Origin: Micromussa lordhowensis
Taxonomy: Eukaryota; Cnidaria; Anthozoa; Scleractinia; Lobophylliidae
Direction: 5' to 3'
DNA length: 64,000 nt
Assembly (NCBI GenBank): GCA_964020085.1
Contig: OZ026596.1
Location: 30,331,522-30,395,521 of the forward strand
The position numbers were made by a program, and so were the translations under genes. Under the pieces are notes generated by a model. The model was not told the origin of the DNA. It did no database searches and was given only the letters and a program-made list of their open reading frames with translations. The stretch's first letter is position 1; each line of letters opens with the position of its first letter. This document shows positions 13,601-24,496 of this stretch, piece by piece.

Positions 13601-16600
13601 TCTTTGAAACCAAACTCTACCCTTTTTTCTCCAGATCTTTCTTGTGCTTACCCTCTGGAGTCCAAATAAAAACTACTTAAGCGTGTTTATGAAATTTATA
13701 TTTATGTGTAAATGTCACAAAAAGGTAACGTGATCTCTGCTCACTTTTCTTACAGGGGTTGGATTTGCAAGCATGATGGTGTCCTTCCTGGTGTGTGTTT
13801 ACTACAATATTATCATTGCCTGGTGTCTCTACTACCTTTTCTTGTCGATGGCCAAGGACGTACCCTGGAAGTCTTGTGGTAATTGGTGGAATACTGACAA
13901 GTGTTTTGCTGGGCGCATTCCAGAAACTAGCTGTTCTGCTGTTGCAAACAGCACTGCTGCCCTGGCTAATGCAACTCTTTCTAACTGCACGTCAGCCAAA
14001 GATTTCAGTTCTCCACCTTTGGAGTATTGGGAGTGAGTAATCTTGTATGCAATGTAGTAGTCAGAGATTTGTTTTCTTTTTGGTAGTCTACTTGAAATAA
14101 CTGCAAAAATTTGATGTTTGGCTTTCAACTCACAGCAGCATGTTTGTTCCTTGCAGAAATTATGTGCTGCGCATAACAGATAGCATTGGAGATGCAGGAG
14201 TTTTTAGATGGGAGATATTGCTTTGTTTGATTGCGGCATGGATTGGTGTGTATTTCTGTATGTGGAAAGGTGTCAAGTCATCTGGAAAGGTAACAATATG
14301 AAATGAAATGTGTTTTATCTAGTAATTGAACTTTTGCAAATCTCAGATGTACATGAAAGTGTTAAACTGTGTCATATTTTTGTTATTTAAAGGTGGTGTA
14401 TTTCACTGCAACCTTCCCATATGTTGTGCTTTTCATTCTCTTTATCCGTGGAGTCACACTTCCAAATGCAAGCGAAGGCATCATTTACTATTTGAGGCCT
14501 GACTGGGTTCGCCTGATTGATCCCAAGGTAAGCCAAATTTATGGATAACCAAGGCTGTGGTCTAAGAAAAATAATGAGGGACCCAAAGGTTCCAAACTAT
14601 GAAATCCTGGCTGCCCAGCACTTAAGCTTATATGAAAAAAGTAAGTTTTCCCAATCACCCAAAGGCAAAAGTTGGTAACCTGTGGCACCTGCACACTGCT
14701 AGAGCACAGCCCTGGACAAGTAAACTAAACTTTCTTTGCACACTGTGTTAAGAAAAACTGCGTGTTGGCCTGGAATTCCTGTGGTTTTGATTTTCTAGTA
14801 GTTTATAATCAATTGTATGAAAAGAGCTTCATTTAGTAAACCTTTCTTTTTTGTTTAGGTGTGGGTTGCAGCTGCTACTCAGATTTTCTACTCACTGGGA
14901 ATTGGCTTTGGCTCACTTGTGGCCATGGGAAGTTACAACAGGTTCCATAACAATGTATTCAAGTGAGTGCTTTGGCTTTGTGTGTATTGCAAAAATGCGC
15001 TTGGATGACAACATGGATTAGTCATCCACTATATCTAGGACATAACTCAAAAATGTACAGTGCAGATCAATGTTAGTGTTACTGAAAAGCACCTTAGTTT
15101 GGATATCAGGAAAGTGGGGACAAATTTGAAGTCAATGATTCAAGTGATTGTAAAAAGCTTCCATTGTTTTTATTTTCACTCTCCTCAATGCAAGAAGATA
15201 AATGATGTTGTTTATAGTTACATAACATTGCTTGCAATGCACTTATTTTTTCTTGTGTAGAGATGCAATGATGATCTCACTAATCAACTGTGGAACCAGC
15301 ATTTTTGCTGGCTTTGTCATCTTTTCAACACTGGGCTTTATGGCACATGTTCTAAACAAAGATATCACCACAGTGGCAGCTTCAGGTACAGACTACAACA
15401 ACAAAGCAAATAAACAATGTAGTTACTGTAAATCTGGTCTTGTTGATGTTAATGACTGATAAAAGCTCTGGACATAACCAAACTGGTTGTAGTAACAAGC
15501 TTTGTATTGTACATCCTTAAGTTCATTTCCATCATGGTAGATAGTAACTTGAGCAGTATAAGTACAGGAAAGTGGTGGACAGTTTGCAGACATTACAGCA
15601 TCTTGCAACAAAGAACTTGCCGAATAGGGCACTTTCGATATATTAAAATTCAGCTTGATGGTGAGGCCTAGAGGACACAAACAAAAGAAATGAATAAACA
15701 TGGTCATTCAGTTTTGTTTGTTTATGCCCTCTAAGCCTCACTGCCAAGCTGAATTTAAATATATCGAAAACAGACTATTCTTTTCCCAAGTTTCTGTTTA
15801 AGCTCTAGGTTATCTTCTTTTTTTAACCCAGAACTCCTGTGCCGCCCATAACTGGCCATGGCAAGCGTTGTCCTTTGTTGCATTTCTGACATCATCACCT
15901 TTATCAAAAACTGGCATCTTCTAACTCAAGTTCTGCGTGAAGAAAAGATCTTTCCAATGATACTCCGATCAGAGTGATCGGCTCAATGGAGCCTGAGATA
16001 TGCACAAAAATACTCGGAAATTTGAGTTAAAATTTCCTGCGACTACACTTAGCTACTCCATGGTAAAAATTGCCCATCTCAAAGATGCTTTCTCAGAAAT
16101 TTTTGAACTGGAAGCAAGCCCAGCAGATGGTCAATTGCTGCCACAAAAAGATGAGAAAAGGAGAAAAAGGAAAGGCGAAAAATTTTTTACAAAAAACGAA
16201 AAGCCTAAAGACGTAGCCTCCAACTATCTTCAAATTTTGATTTCTGTGCATGCCTGAGCATGAATGTCGCAAAATGCAGTGCCAGTGGAAAGAAAGGCAT
16301 GCTATCATGTTGCAAATACCTTGTTGAAAGGATTGGCGCTAATTTGGCTCGTATCCAGACTGAAAATGTCCAAAAAATGGGTTTTTGGCAAAAAGCTGCA
16401 GGAGTCAATGGGTTAATGACCAACAGATAAGGGAAGGTGACTGATTGTGTGTGCATGGCGTTTATACATGTTGTTACTCTCTTTAGGTCCTGGTCTTGCT
16501 TTTGTGGTGTACCCAGAGGCTATCGCTCAAATGCCAATTTCACCACTATGGGCCATTCTGTTTTTCTTTATGCTGCTTACACTGGGTCTTGACAGTCAGG

Positions 16601-17993
16601 TAAATAAAATTATGCAATGCTTTAGCCACGTTCCATGTGAAATATTTTGCTTTAGCCTGGACGCTTTGTAGCCTGTGCCAGCCGTAACCAGCTGTAAGAA
16701 AGTATGCGAGGACAATAATGTTGTTCCTTATTCGGTTTCGTTTTGTCCTTTGAAGTCAATAGTTAACTCATTATTTTTTTGCATATTCAATTTTCTCAGC
16801 TTCCGGTGGGCATTTTGTTGCATGGCAAAGGAAAATATAATGTCTTGTTTTATCAATTTTACATATCAAGTTGAGATGTTTTGTTGTTTTATGTCTTGAA
16901 ATCTGACTTGTGTACATCTGAAATATTTCAAATGTTTCAAAAAAGCACAAAGGAATTATGGGTGGGTTGCGGCCAATTTTATGCAGGCGTCAATGGGTTA
17001 ATAAGAAAAGACAAGTGCGATTTCTACAACTCTGCCATGATACTGTGTTACCTGCAAGCAACACAATTACATTTTTCAAGGTTGCTTCGAACTTTGATAC
17101 ATTGTAAGGTAGTCAAGTTACCTGAATAGTCAAAGGCTTCAATTAGGTGATTTACAATATAGTCAATAGACAATGAACATTAATAAAAGATGGCACACTT
17201 TGATAAGCTAAAACTTGCTTTCATGGGTAAAGATAATTTTTTCAGTAACATTTTCCTATTGTTTCTCAGTTTGGCATGATGGAAGCAGTCATCACAGGTG
17301 TAGTTGATGAGTACCGCATATTCCGAAAGCACAAAGAAATCTTCATCCTCATTACGTGTATTCTCTGCTTCCTTCTTGGCCTGCCATGCGTCACACAAAG
17401 CGGAGCATATGTTTTGAACCTGTTTGATTATCAGTCAGGAGGTGTTTCTCTCCTGTTCTTGGGATTCTTTGAAACTGTTACCCTAGCCTGGATCTATGGC
17501 ACGGACAGATTCTCTCTCGATATTGAGAAGATGATTGGTCGCCGTCCTGGAGTTTGGTGGTGGTTCTGCTGGAGGTTTTGTTCACCTGCAATCATGGCTG
17601 GAATCTTTCTGTTCAGTATCTCCCAGTGGGGTGGAGTTTCCTATAATGATTACAAATATCCGCCTTGGGCTGAATTTTTTGGATGGGTACTGGCCTTATC
17701 ATCAATGCTGTTCATTCCTGGAATTGCGATATGGCAGTTGTACCGAACTCCTGGCACATTCTTGGAGGTATGCATGCCCAAACTAACACAAGGCCTTCTT
17801 CCCGAAAGTCATTGTGTTGTACTTGCCCAATAGTTTTTTGGTAGAACATTGTGAAAACAAACAAGAACAACTAAAACATTTATTTTCTCTTCTGCAGAGA
17901 CTTTGTATCTGCCTGAAACCTGACCCCGTCGTCCAAAGAGAGATACAGGAAAAGCAAGGTCTTGATCACAGAGTTGAACTTGTAAAAGTGTAA
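10615..17993 (+). CDS. SLC6 family Na+/Cl- dependent amino-acid (GABA/glycine-type) transporter
   Basis: Ten coding exons: 10615-10852, 12687-12821, 13756-14032, 14157-14289, 14393-14527, 14859-14962, 15261-15385, 16487-16599, 17270-17767 and 17898-17993. They give about 617 residues, normal for SLC6, and all phases agree. The start is the ATG at 10615 (GTGACATGG context); an in-frame GTG at 10591 is not a credible start. TM1 carries the signature [15 protein letters not shown]. The TM1 motif FAVGLGN has Gly where monoamine transporters have Asp, so an amino-acid substrate is likely (inference). The TM3-4 loop has a Cys pair ([10 protein letters not shown]) and three N-glycosylation sites (NST, NAT, NCT). 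TM6 has [13 protein letters not shown] and TM8 LDSQF, parts of the ion sites. The protein sits in the plasma membrane and imports solute with Na+ and Cl-. Glycine, GABA, taurine or proline cannot be separated by eye. Confidence 0.93.
12092..12216. mobile_element. Short palindromic MITE in SLC6 intron 1
   Basis: TAACTGCTGAATACCCCTCC at the left end is mirrored by its reverse complement ending in CAGCAGTTA at the right end, with an arm of about 24 bp around a unique centre of about 75 bp. It has no coding capacity and lies about 470 bp before exon 2. Confidence 0.65.
15633..15769. mobile_element. Imperfect palindromic element in SLC6 intron 7
   Basis: The left arm TTTCGATATATTAAAATTCA, continuing into AGCTTGATGGTGAGGC, pairs imperfectly with the right arm that ends in ATATATCGAAAA. 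A second pair of weak ends, AACCCAGAACTCCTG near 15827 and GGAGTCAATGGGTT near 16401, may mark a larger decayed element in the same intron. Confidence 0.5.
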
Positions 17994-20640
17994 AATGGTG
18001 AGTTTCCGTGTTACTCTGCTGCAATAAATAAAGCAATGATTCTCCAGAAAAAATACTTATCGGTAATATGTTTTACAGTAATGATAACATGCATGGAGTA
18101 TTACATATATCATATATTGGTGCACTTGTAACCACTCGTACATAAGAGTACAAGGCTAATGGAGTCATTTGGTAAAGGTAAGTCTTCATATGAATCAAAG
18201 TTGCCCATCAGGACGGCACTCATCTCTGGTTTCTGTAGCATCAAGTGACCAGGAGTATTTCAACTCCCCCCTGGATGGGATGCTAGTCCATTGCATGGTT
18301 ACCCCCAGCATTAAATTCGCTGCTATCCATTCATACACCTGGGTGGAGATAGGCACTCTCACAAGTGTCTTGCCCAAGAACACAACACAAGGTTCCCAGC
18401 CAGGGCTCAAACCCATACAGCTCGATCCAAGTTTGAGTGCACTGACCCTGAGGCTACTGTGCCTCTCAAGAGTCAGTAGAGTGTAACCTTAACTGGAGTG
18501 ATTTTTCATTTACTGTCATGTTGAAGATGATAAAACTGATTTCTGTGTTTTCTGTCTGGTTTGTAGGATGCGAGGAGTTGAGAGTTGTGTTGATTTGAGT
18601 TTTGTAAATAAGAATTATTGTGCCAAAGATGACATCAGGGATCAATCTGAGATGCATGCTTGTTTCCCAACATTCTCCAAGAGCTACAAGAAAAATTCTG
18701 ATGTGATTGAAATTTCTTCTTTTGGAGGAGTCACTGTGACTTTTGGGAGGTCATCATGATCAAGACCTCCCATTGTAGTTGCAGTTACATGGAATTGTGC
18801 ATAATATCTCTCGAGGAAGTGCTGCTACATGTTCCAATGCTTGAAAACGTGTAACACCAGGTGTGGCTTGACTGCGTGACAAGGGTACTGGCTTTCAAAG
18901 ACCTGCCAAACATCCAGTTCATTTTATGTAGCTGTTAACAAGATGAAAAGTTGGTGTCGACTCAAAACCTGTGCGCATGTCACAGGGTTACCCCTTTAAA
19001 GTTGAGGAGTAAATAGCAACCCCTATTAAGTTTTAAAAAACCCTTTTGTAAAAGAGTATAATTTTCTTAGACTGTACCTATTTTGTTACAGCATGTGCGG
19101 AGCATTTGTAATTTGTAGACCGGTGCTACAGAATGCAGTTGAACCTTTTAATGTGGACACCAGAACATTTTGCAAAGGTGTTATTACTTTGGTTTTACGT
19201 AATCATAAGTGAGAGTGGTGACTTCTGGTCCAAAATTAATGCAAACCATTTGTATTTGCCAGGTTTGTTGGCTGTCTCCTAGTTGAGTTTCAGTTTAGTA
19301 TTCAGGTAAATCATTCACAGCGTCAATCATATTGAAAGCTTGGTTTGTAGTGAATTTGATGGCTGTGCCATCTTAGACAAGCTGCTCTTGTACGTACTGG
19401 GAAAGCACCCCTTTTCGTTTATTACTTTTGGTGTGACAGGAAGGAAATTTTTTTGCTGAACAAAATTACAGGCAACTCTCCAGTCTTCTATCTCTGATTA
19501 CATGTATGGAAGCCTTGAGGTTGTAAATACATTAAGTGGTAAAATGACACAATTTTGCCATTGAAGTTTCAAATTAAGTGGAAGTCGTTTATTTAGTGAG
19601 GTCCAAATGTAATGTGAAGGTACAAGTATTTAACAAAATGTGTACTTCAAGTAGCCCAATTCTGAGTTGCCTGGTTAAGCCTCTCTATCAAAGCAAGGCC
19701 TGGTGTACAACCATTTATACGAAAATGAATTTAATGTGAATGAAATCTCATTTTCATATAAAAGGATGGGCACCAAGACTCTTTGAGAAAGAGGCTAAAG
19801 GTGACTCAAAAATGGTTAATTTGAGTCATGGAAGTGTACTTAAATATTGCAAGCTTAGCTTAAAAGATACTTTACAGATAAATATTTAGATTATTTCTCA
19901 CTGCAGCTTAAGTGTTTTGTAAAGTAATTAAAGATAATTTTGAATGTGTACAATGATGGATTGCATGAAGATTCATCCCTTCAACTGTGAATACCATATT
20001 AATGTTTGATTATGTAAGTGTTTTAACTGAGATTTTAGGTTTAGTTCAATGCAGTCAGTGATTTGAGTCTTACTTGTAAGGAATACTGTAAGTGACCAAA
20101 TAATGCCCCCTGTTTACAACAATAGATCAAATTTTGAAAAAGTCATTTAATCAGTAGCAAATAACGTATGCAGAAGCTGAAAAACATGCTTAAACAAAAT
20201 GATTGTATTTTCCACTTTGCAACCAAGTGGTTAGTATTTTTCTTGAAAACTACACGTATCCCGAACCTTCCAGACAGAAGCTGTGGATTAAATGATAGGA
20301 TACAAGAAACAGTATATTGACAGACTGATCTTTCAGTCTCGAGGGCTTTGCATAGGGTTATCCTTCTGTACACCTGTTTGAGTTTGCTTTAAATTCCATT
20401 TTTAATGGTTCGGTTATCAATTAGTAAAACTCTTGTGAGAGGTTTCTAACTTTGTATTCAAACTGTTGATATAGTTGTACTTAATTGTTATTCAATTATA
20501 TGTTATTTTATTACCAACTTTGTTTCATTTGTGGTCATTAAACAGTTTTCTTTCCGTTTTCTTTTGCTGACAACAAAGAATGTATCGACACGTTCGCTGT
20601 AATTCTGCTTTCTGAAACTACTGTGGAAATCCCAGATTAA
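17994..20640 (+). other. 3' UTR and downstream region of the SLC6 gene
   Basis: After the stop codon a GTGAGT donor follows within a few bases (ATGGTGAGT) and an acceptor (TTTGTAG) lies near 18566, so the 3' UTR may itself be spliced. An AATAAA is at 18023-18028. Apart from the SINE copy the stretch is AT-rich, and I found no coding exon. Confidence 0.4.
18201..18475 (-). repeat. tRNA-derived SINE, copy 1 (3' region of SLC6 gene)
   Basis: On the minus strand it reads with a B-box-like GGGTTTGAGCCCTGG (plus-strand 18400-18414), preceded by an A-box-like region. The body (GGATGGGATGCTAGTCCAT, GGTTACCCCCAG, CTTGCCCAAGAACACAAC) recurs in the same order and orientation at 31451-31812. The shared order shows that the two are copies of one family. 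Confidence 0.7.
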
Positions 20641-21833
20641 AATTTAGCATGAAACTATGGTATGCTAGGCATTATCGGTGAATCAGACCTTTGTTCGTTG
20701 AGGTAATAGGCCCGCATCGCATGCATACAGAGGCCAAGTCGCTGACAATCCGACTCTCCACTGGAAGCGCGTGACTTGGTTCAAACACCATATGCGTAAC
20801 GGCCGTTGGCGCGGGCTCGGTCAAGCATGTTAGGAAAGCCGAAGAGGCGAACTTTAAGCCAAATTTTTCGTTATTCACGAGTCTTTCGATCGCCGAAGCA
20901 CACGTATGTGAAGTGAAATTTATTAGGTTTTATGGAACTGCTGGTTTTATTGCGATTCGGGACTTTTCCTTTTGAGGACATGGGCTTTTAAAATTCCAGC
21001 ACGTTTCAAGACAGAGGCAACTGTCTCCGAAAAACCTACCTGTTTGGGTAGTGAGTAAGTCATAAAAACCAGTATTAACAGTGATAATTAGTCTCAGATA
21101 TCCAGTCAAAAAGACTTGAAAAGAAAATTGACTACTTGCCGCTTCCAAATTTCCACCCTCTCGAAAAGATTTCTAGCACTCGAACGAAATGAACAGCACA
21201 TGGTTTGGCGACGTTAAGGATACAAATACTTTTGGAATTCGCCTTCTGTGATAAGTCTGTTAACTCCTCTACTGTTCTTTACTTTGTTTGAGTTGTTCAG
21301 TTCAAATTATATATAAGGGAAAGGGAAAGGTAAACGTGAAATATAACAACAGATGTACTGCATCAACTTCAAGGAATAAGTTTGATCTATACCACGTTCG
21401 TAAGACCACAAATGGTATTTTCACAAGTGGTCTACATTAAAAGGCAAAAGGCCGGTTAGCTAAGCTGTAAAGAAAAAGACGCTGTTTTTCTGGATATGCG
21501 CGCGCCCGCGCCCAATAAATACACGTAAATTACGCGCGATAAGGGCACCTCCGTGAACTATCGTTAGCTGTTACTAGACGTCGGTAAGGTTTCGACATTT
21601 GCTCTAGTTATTCCAAATCTGAACTCCTACTTTATATTTTCTACACTTGTTTTGAAACATCGGGAGCTGTGCTCCTTTACAGCCAATCAAAACTGAAGAG
21701 ATTTTTTTTCATGTGATCTGAGCCAGCGCTATCAACTTGCGCGCGCACGGAAGACGTCAATGGTTAATGACCTTTGCGTCACAATCAAGCGATCATAAAA
21801 GTTTTTTTCTTTCGAGTTAAGATTAGCGCTAAA
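20641..21833. other. Gene-free upstream region of the intronless gene
   Basis: No conserved exon was found. GC-rich patches (GCGCGCGCCCGCGCCC near 21500 and GCGCGCGCACGG near 21741) lie in otherwise AT-rich DNA within 350 bp of the ATG at 21834, which fits a CpG-type promoter (inference). The 20700-20830 stretch is unusually GC-rich but shows no recognisable product. Confidence 0.35.
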
Positions 21834-22781
21834 ATGGGGAGCTGTAATTCAGTGACTTGTTCAGATGGCAAAATCGCGAAAGACGGGAAAATGGCGAAAA
21901 AGGTGGAAACTGAAGAAACAGAAGAGACTCCTGTGGTTGAAATTCATATCAACTGTCCAGCCTCAAAAATGGATTCACGACAATCTCAGGTGGAGTTAAA
22001 ACAAGACACTGGGATTGCCGAGACGAGATCTGCTAGCGTCGAAGCTCTTGATGTCGAGTCCATCGAGCAGTCGTTACCAGATGCATCGTTGGATCTGCCG
22101 GAAGATGACTGTGATGTCGGGCATCCACAAGATCTTAGAGAAGATTTCAATTTGGAAGTCCAGGGAAAACCGTGTCTGCCCAGGAATGTGACAGTAACTG
22201 GACTGGCGCAGCAAAATGACTTCCAAGGTCGTGCAATAGCGCCAGTGGAAAGCCCCGCTTGTTGTAGTTCGTGGAACGAGAGCCAATTGCAACGACAGGG
22301 CAACGGTAATGGTGAATTTAGCTACGGGGCGATGGAGCCTTCTGGTTCCTCTGGACTCCACATGGCACCCAAAATTTCATTGCCGCTACCGCGCCCTTCG
22401 CTATGGCAACAAGTGTATTCCAAGACACTTAAGAAAAGAGAGCGACTGGTCGACGAAAAACTGCAGAGAAAAATGCGGGGCGGTCCGAAAAAGAAAGCTG
22501 GGAGTCTAGAGGAAGCGATGCGCGCCAGAAGTACACGAGTCACTAAGAAGGTAAAGAAGTCAATGGACGAAGCCGTAGAAGACTATAATGACAACAGCTC
22601 TGATAACAGTTCCAGCAGCTCGAGTTCAAGGCTGTCCTCCGTCGCGTCGCGCCACGGTTCAATCACTTCAGATAAGGATCTTGAGGAAGAATCTTTTGAT
22701 AACGCAAACAACGGACAGAAGGACGGGAGGAAGTCTCGCAAATGGTTCAGAAGAAAACATAACAAAGTCGTTCCTCTCTAG
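21834..22781 (+). CDS. Uncharacterised 315-residue protein with N-myristoylation-type start
   Basis: A single uninterrupted exon opens at ATG 21834 (AAAATGG context) and ends at 22781. A longer in-frame reading begins at a TTG (21774) and is not credible. The N-terminus MGSCNSVTC has Gly2 and Ser6, the pattern read by N-myristoyltransferase, plus Cys4 for palmitoylation, so plasma-membrane attachment is likely (inference). The first half is acidic and Ser/Thr-rich. Residues about 200-250 are strongly basic (KKRERLVDEKLQRK, GGPKKKAG, STRVTKKVKKS). A Ser run follows at about 260-275, and the tail is basic (RKSRKWFRRKHNKVVPL). No folded domain is evident; most of the chain is probably disordered. 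I do not recognise the family. The acidic/basic block layout recalls myristoylated adaptor or MARCKS-like proteins, but I see no sequence match. Confidence 0.7.
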   Translation: MGSCNSVTCSDGKIAKDGKMAKKVETEETEETPVVEIHINCPASKMDSRQSQVELKQDTGIAETRSASVEALDVESIEQSLPDASLDLPEDDCDVGHPQDLREDFNLEVQGKPCLPRNVTVTGLAQQNDFQGRAIAPVESPACCSSWNESQLQRQGNGNGEFSYGAMEPSGSSGLHMAPKISLPLPRPSLWQQVYSKTLKKRERLVDEKLQRKMRGGPKKKAGSLEEAMRARSTRVTKKVKKSMDEAVEDYNDNSSDNSSSSSSSRLSSVASRHGSITSDKDLEEESFDNANNGQKDGRKSRKWFRRKHNKVVPL

Positions 22782-23154
22782 GGAGAGGACGAAAAGACTA
22801 CATGCCCTGGGGCCAAGCGGTTTGGGGGCGAATGAAGAGAGATGGACACGCGAGAGGCGACAGGATACTCGCGTGCAAGCCTCGTGCTCCACGCTCAGGG
22901 CAAAGTTTCTCGCGTGTCCAGTAGATGTATGCCCTCATTCCAAGCCGCTTACCTCAGGGCTACTATAGACTGTACGTGAATATGCATATAGCGCCTCGAT
23001 GAACACGAAGTACCAACTCGTGTCATACAAAAGAGATCCTCATTTTAATTACTCAAAGCTTACGGACAATGAAATTTCATTTTTCTTCGTACCTAAGAGC
23101 TTCATCAGTAGTGGACAGAAAGCCTTTACTGTTTGTTAATGTGTGTAGCTTCAA

Positions 23155-23160
23155 AATAAA
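23155..23160 (+). terminator. Polyadenylation signal AATAAA for the 315-residue gene
   Basis: AATAAA lies about 375 bases after the stop codon at 22781, with no nearer canonical signal seen. Confidence 0.45.
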
Positions 23161-23468
23161 CTTTTGAAGTTGAAGTAAAGATTAAGATATTTGATTCGAC
23201 CTTTCAATACTTTTTATCTTGTACTATATGGAGCAGTTTCCCAAATTGTAAATAGCTGACTGAAGAAAGGTATTTACAATTTTAACCCTTTATGTCCCCG
23301 TCTTGATACCTAACATTGATAAAACACTAACAGTTTTTTCCGTACGTTCTTTCAATTGAAGAACCAGTACTCCCAAGTTAAAAAACACGTCAAGCAAAAC
23401 TCTCTTCTACAAATTATTTGAAGTATCTGGAGAAACCTCAGTAATACTCCAAAAATTGTAACGCCAGC

Positions 23469-23490
23469 ATGCGCAATGTTACTTAGCAAC
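23469..23490. promoter_or_regulatory. RFX X-box next to an NRF1-like half site
   Basis: GTTACTTAGCAAC at 23478-23490 fits the full palindromic RFX X-box GTTRCYNNGYAAC. A GCATGCGC, the core of NRF1 sites, lies directly to its left at 23468-23475. This pairing is typical of a promoter, but no clear gene starts beside it except the small open frame at 23598. Confidence 0.45.
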
Positions 23491-23597
23491 CTTGGACGGG
23501 AAAGTCGCGGGCTCAGTCAATTGTCGTCGACGGCATTCCGCCACAACTGGTACATATTCCCCTAACTGCTTCTTACCGTTGCTGGCGATCGCTATGC

Positions 23598-23807
23598 ATG
23601 GTTACGGAGGGCGGACTCGGTATTTATTTGCGACTAGATCCCCGAGAGTTTGACCAGCGACTTGAAGAAATGTTCTTTAATTTCATTTTCGCGTGTTCGA
23701 TGTATTTATTATGTATTTATTATTATTTTCTGCTCAAAACACTAGTTATGAACTTTCTCCTCGTCAGTGTATTGCAATACAAAGTACTTCCACACGAAGC
23801 TCAATAG
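23598..23807 (+). CDS. Possible 69-residue small protein (uncertain)
   Basis: An ATG-started frame begins about 110 bp downstream of the X-box. Its first 24 residues are charged and ordinary-looking (MVTEGGLGIYLRLDPREFDQ), then the chain becomes very hydrophobic (FFNFIFACSMYLLCIYYYFL), as in a one-pass membrane peptide. The hydrophobic part may only reflect AT-rich DNA. I recognise no family. It lies between two convergent genes. Confidence 0.22.
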   Translation: MVTEGGLGIYLRLDPREFDQRLEEMFFNFIFACSMYLLCIYYYFLLKTLVMNFLLVSVLQYKVLPHEAQ

Positions 23808-24428
23808 CGCGTATTTATATTTTTTTTTATCGTCGTGCTCCTCATCTTTTGCGTCCTTTTTGTACATCCCATTGTTTGGTTTCCTGTAGAATGTAGTGCA
23901 GGCATATTGGACAAGAAAGAAAGTGAACAACGTCTATATAACGGCTTTGCGTCTCGCGTCCAGTGCGTTGTCTTACTTTTTTACTTGCCCCAGTGCTCCT
24001 CGTTTCTTTGTTAGAAGCCAACTACACAACCGTAATGCAGGCTCATACCTTGGGGTCATGGTATCTTTGGTAAAAAAATTTCTGTGGTATTCCATGTTTC
24101 TATGATCTCCATCTGTTGACATGAGAAAAAGAAAAGGTGAAGTGAGAGGTCGCAGATGTTGCTCAAAAGCGCCTATCAGAGATCACGCGGCAATTTCGTT
24201 CACTTTGTGGGCATTTAGGCTCACTTCGAGCGATAAATTCAGTTCATCCCTTTATGCATGTTACTCGGAGTTATAAAATAATATAAACTTTACGCCAGCC
24301 TTCCCCTCAGTCTTACGTACAGTGTAACTAAAAACTTGCGACGAATTTTCAATTAAAACTTTACGACAGCTAAAGGCGCGGTACATTTCTGGCTCCACCT
24401 TTTGAGGACTCGCCAGTCAGCAGCTGGC

Positions 24429-24434
24429 TTTAAT
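24429..24434 (-). terminator. Possible ATTAAA polyadenylation signal of NLE1
   Basis: On the minus strand GTATTAAAGCC lies about 65 bases after the stop. It would support ending transcription just past the short last exon. Confidence 0.35.
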
Positions 24435-24496
24435 ACAAATGTGCTTTGTGCATGATCATATCATTTGAGAGATTACAAGAGAGCTTGCAAGAGAGC

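Noticed and set aside
21774..21833. Twenty extra codons before the 315-residue protein
   Set aside because: They begin with TTG, and the ATG at 21834 creates a fitting myristoylation start.
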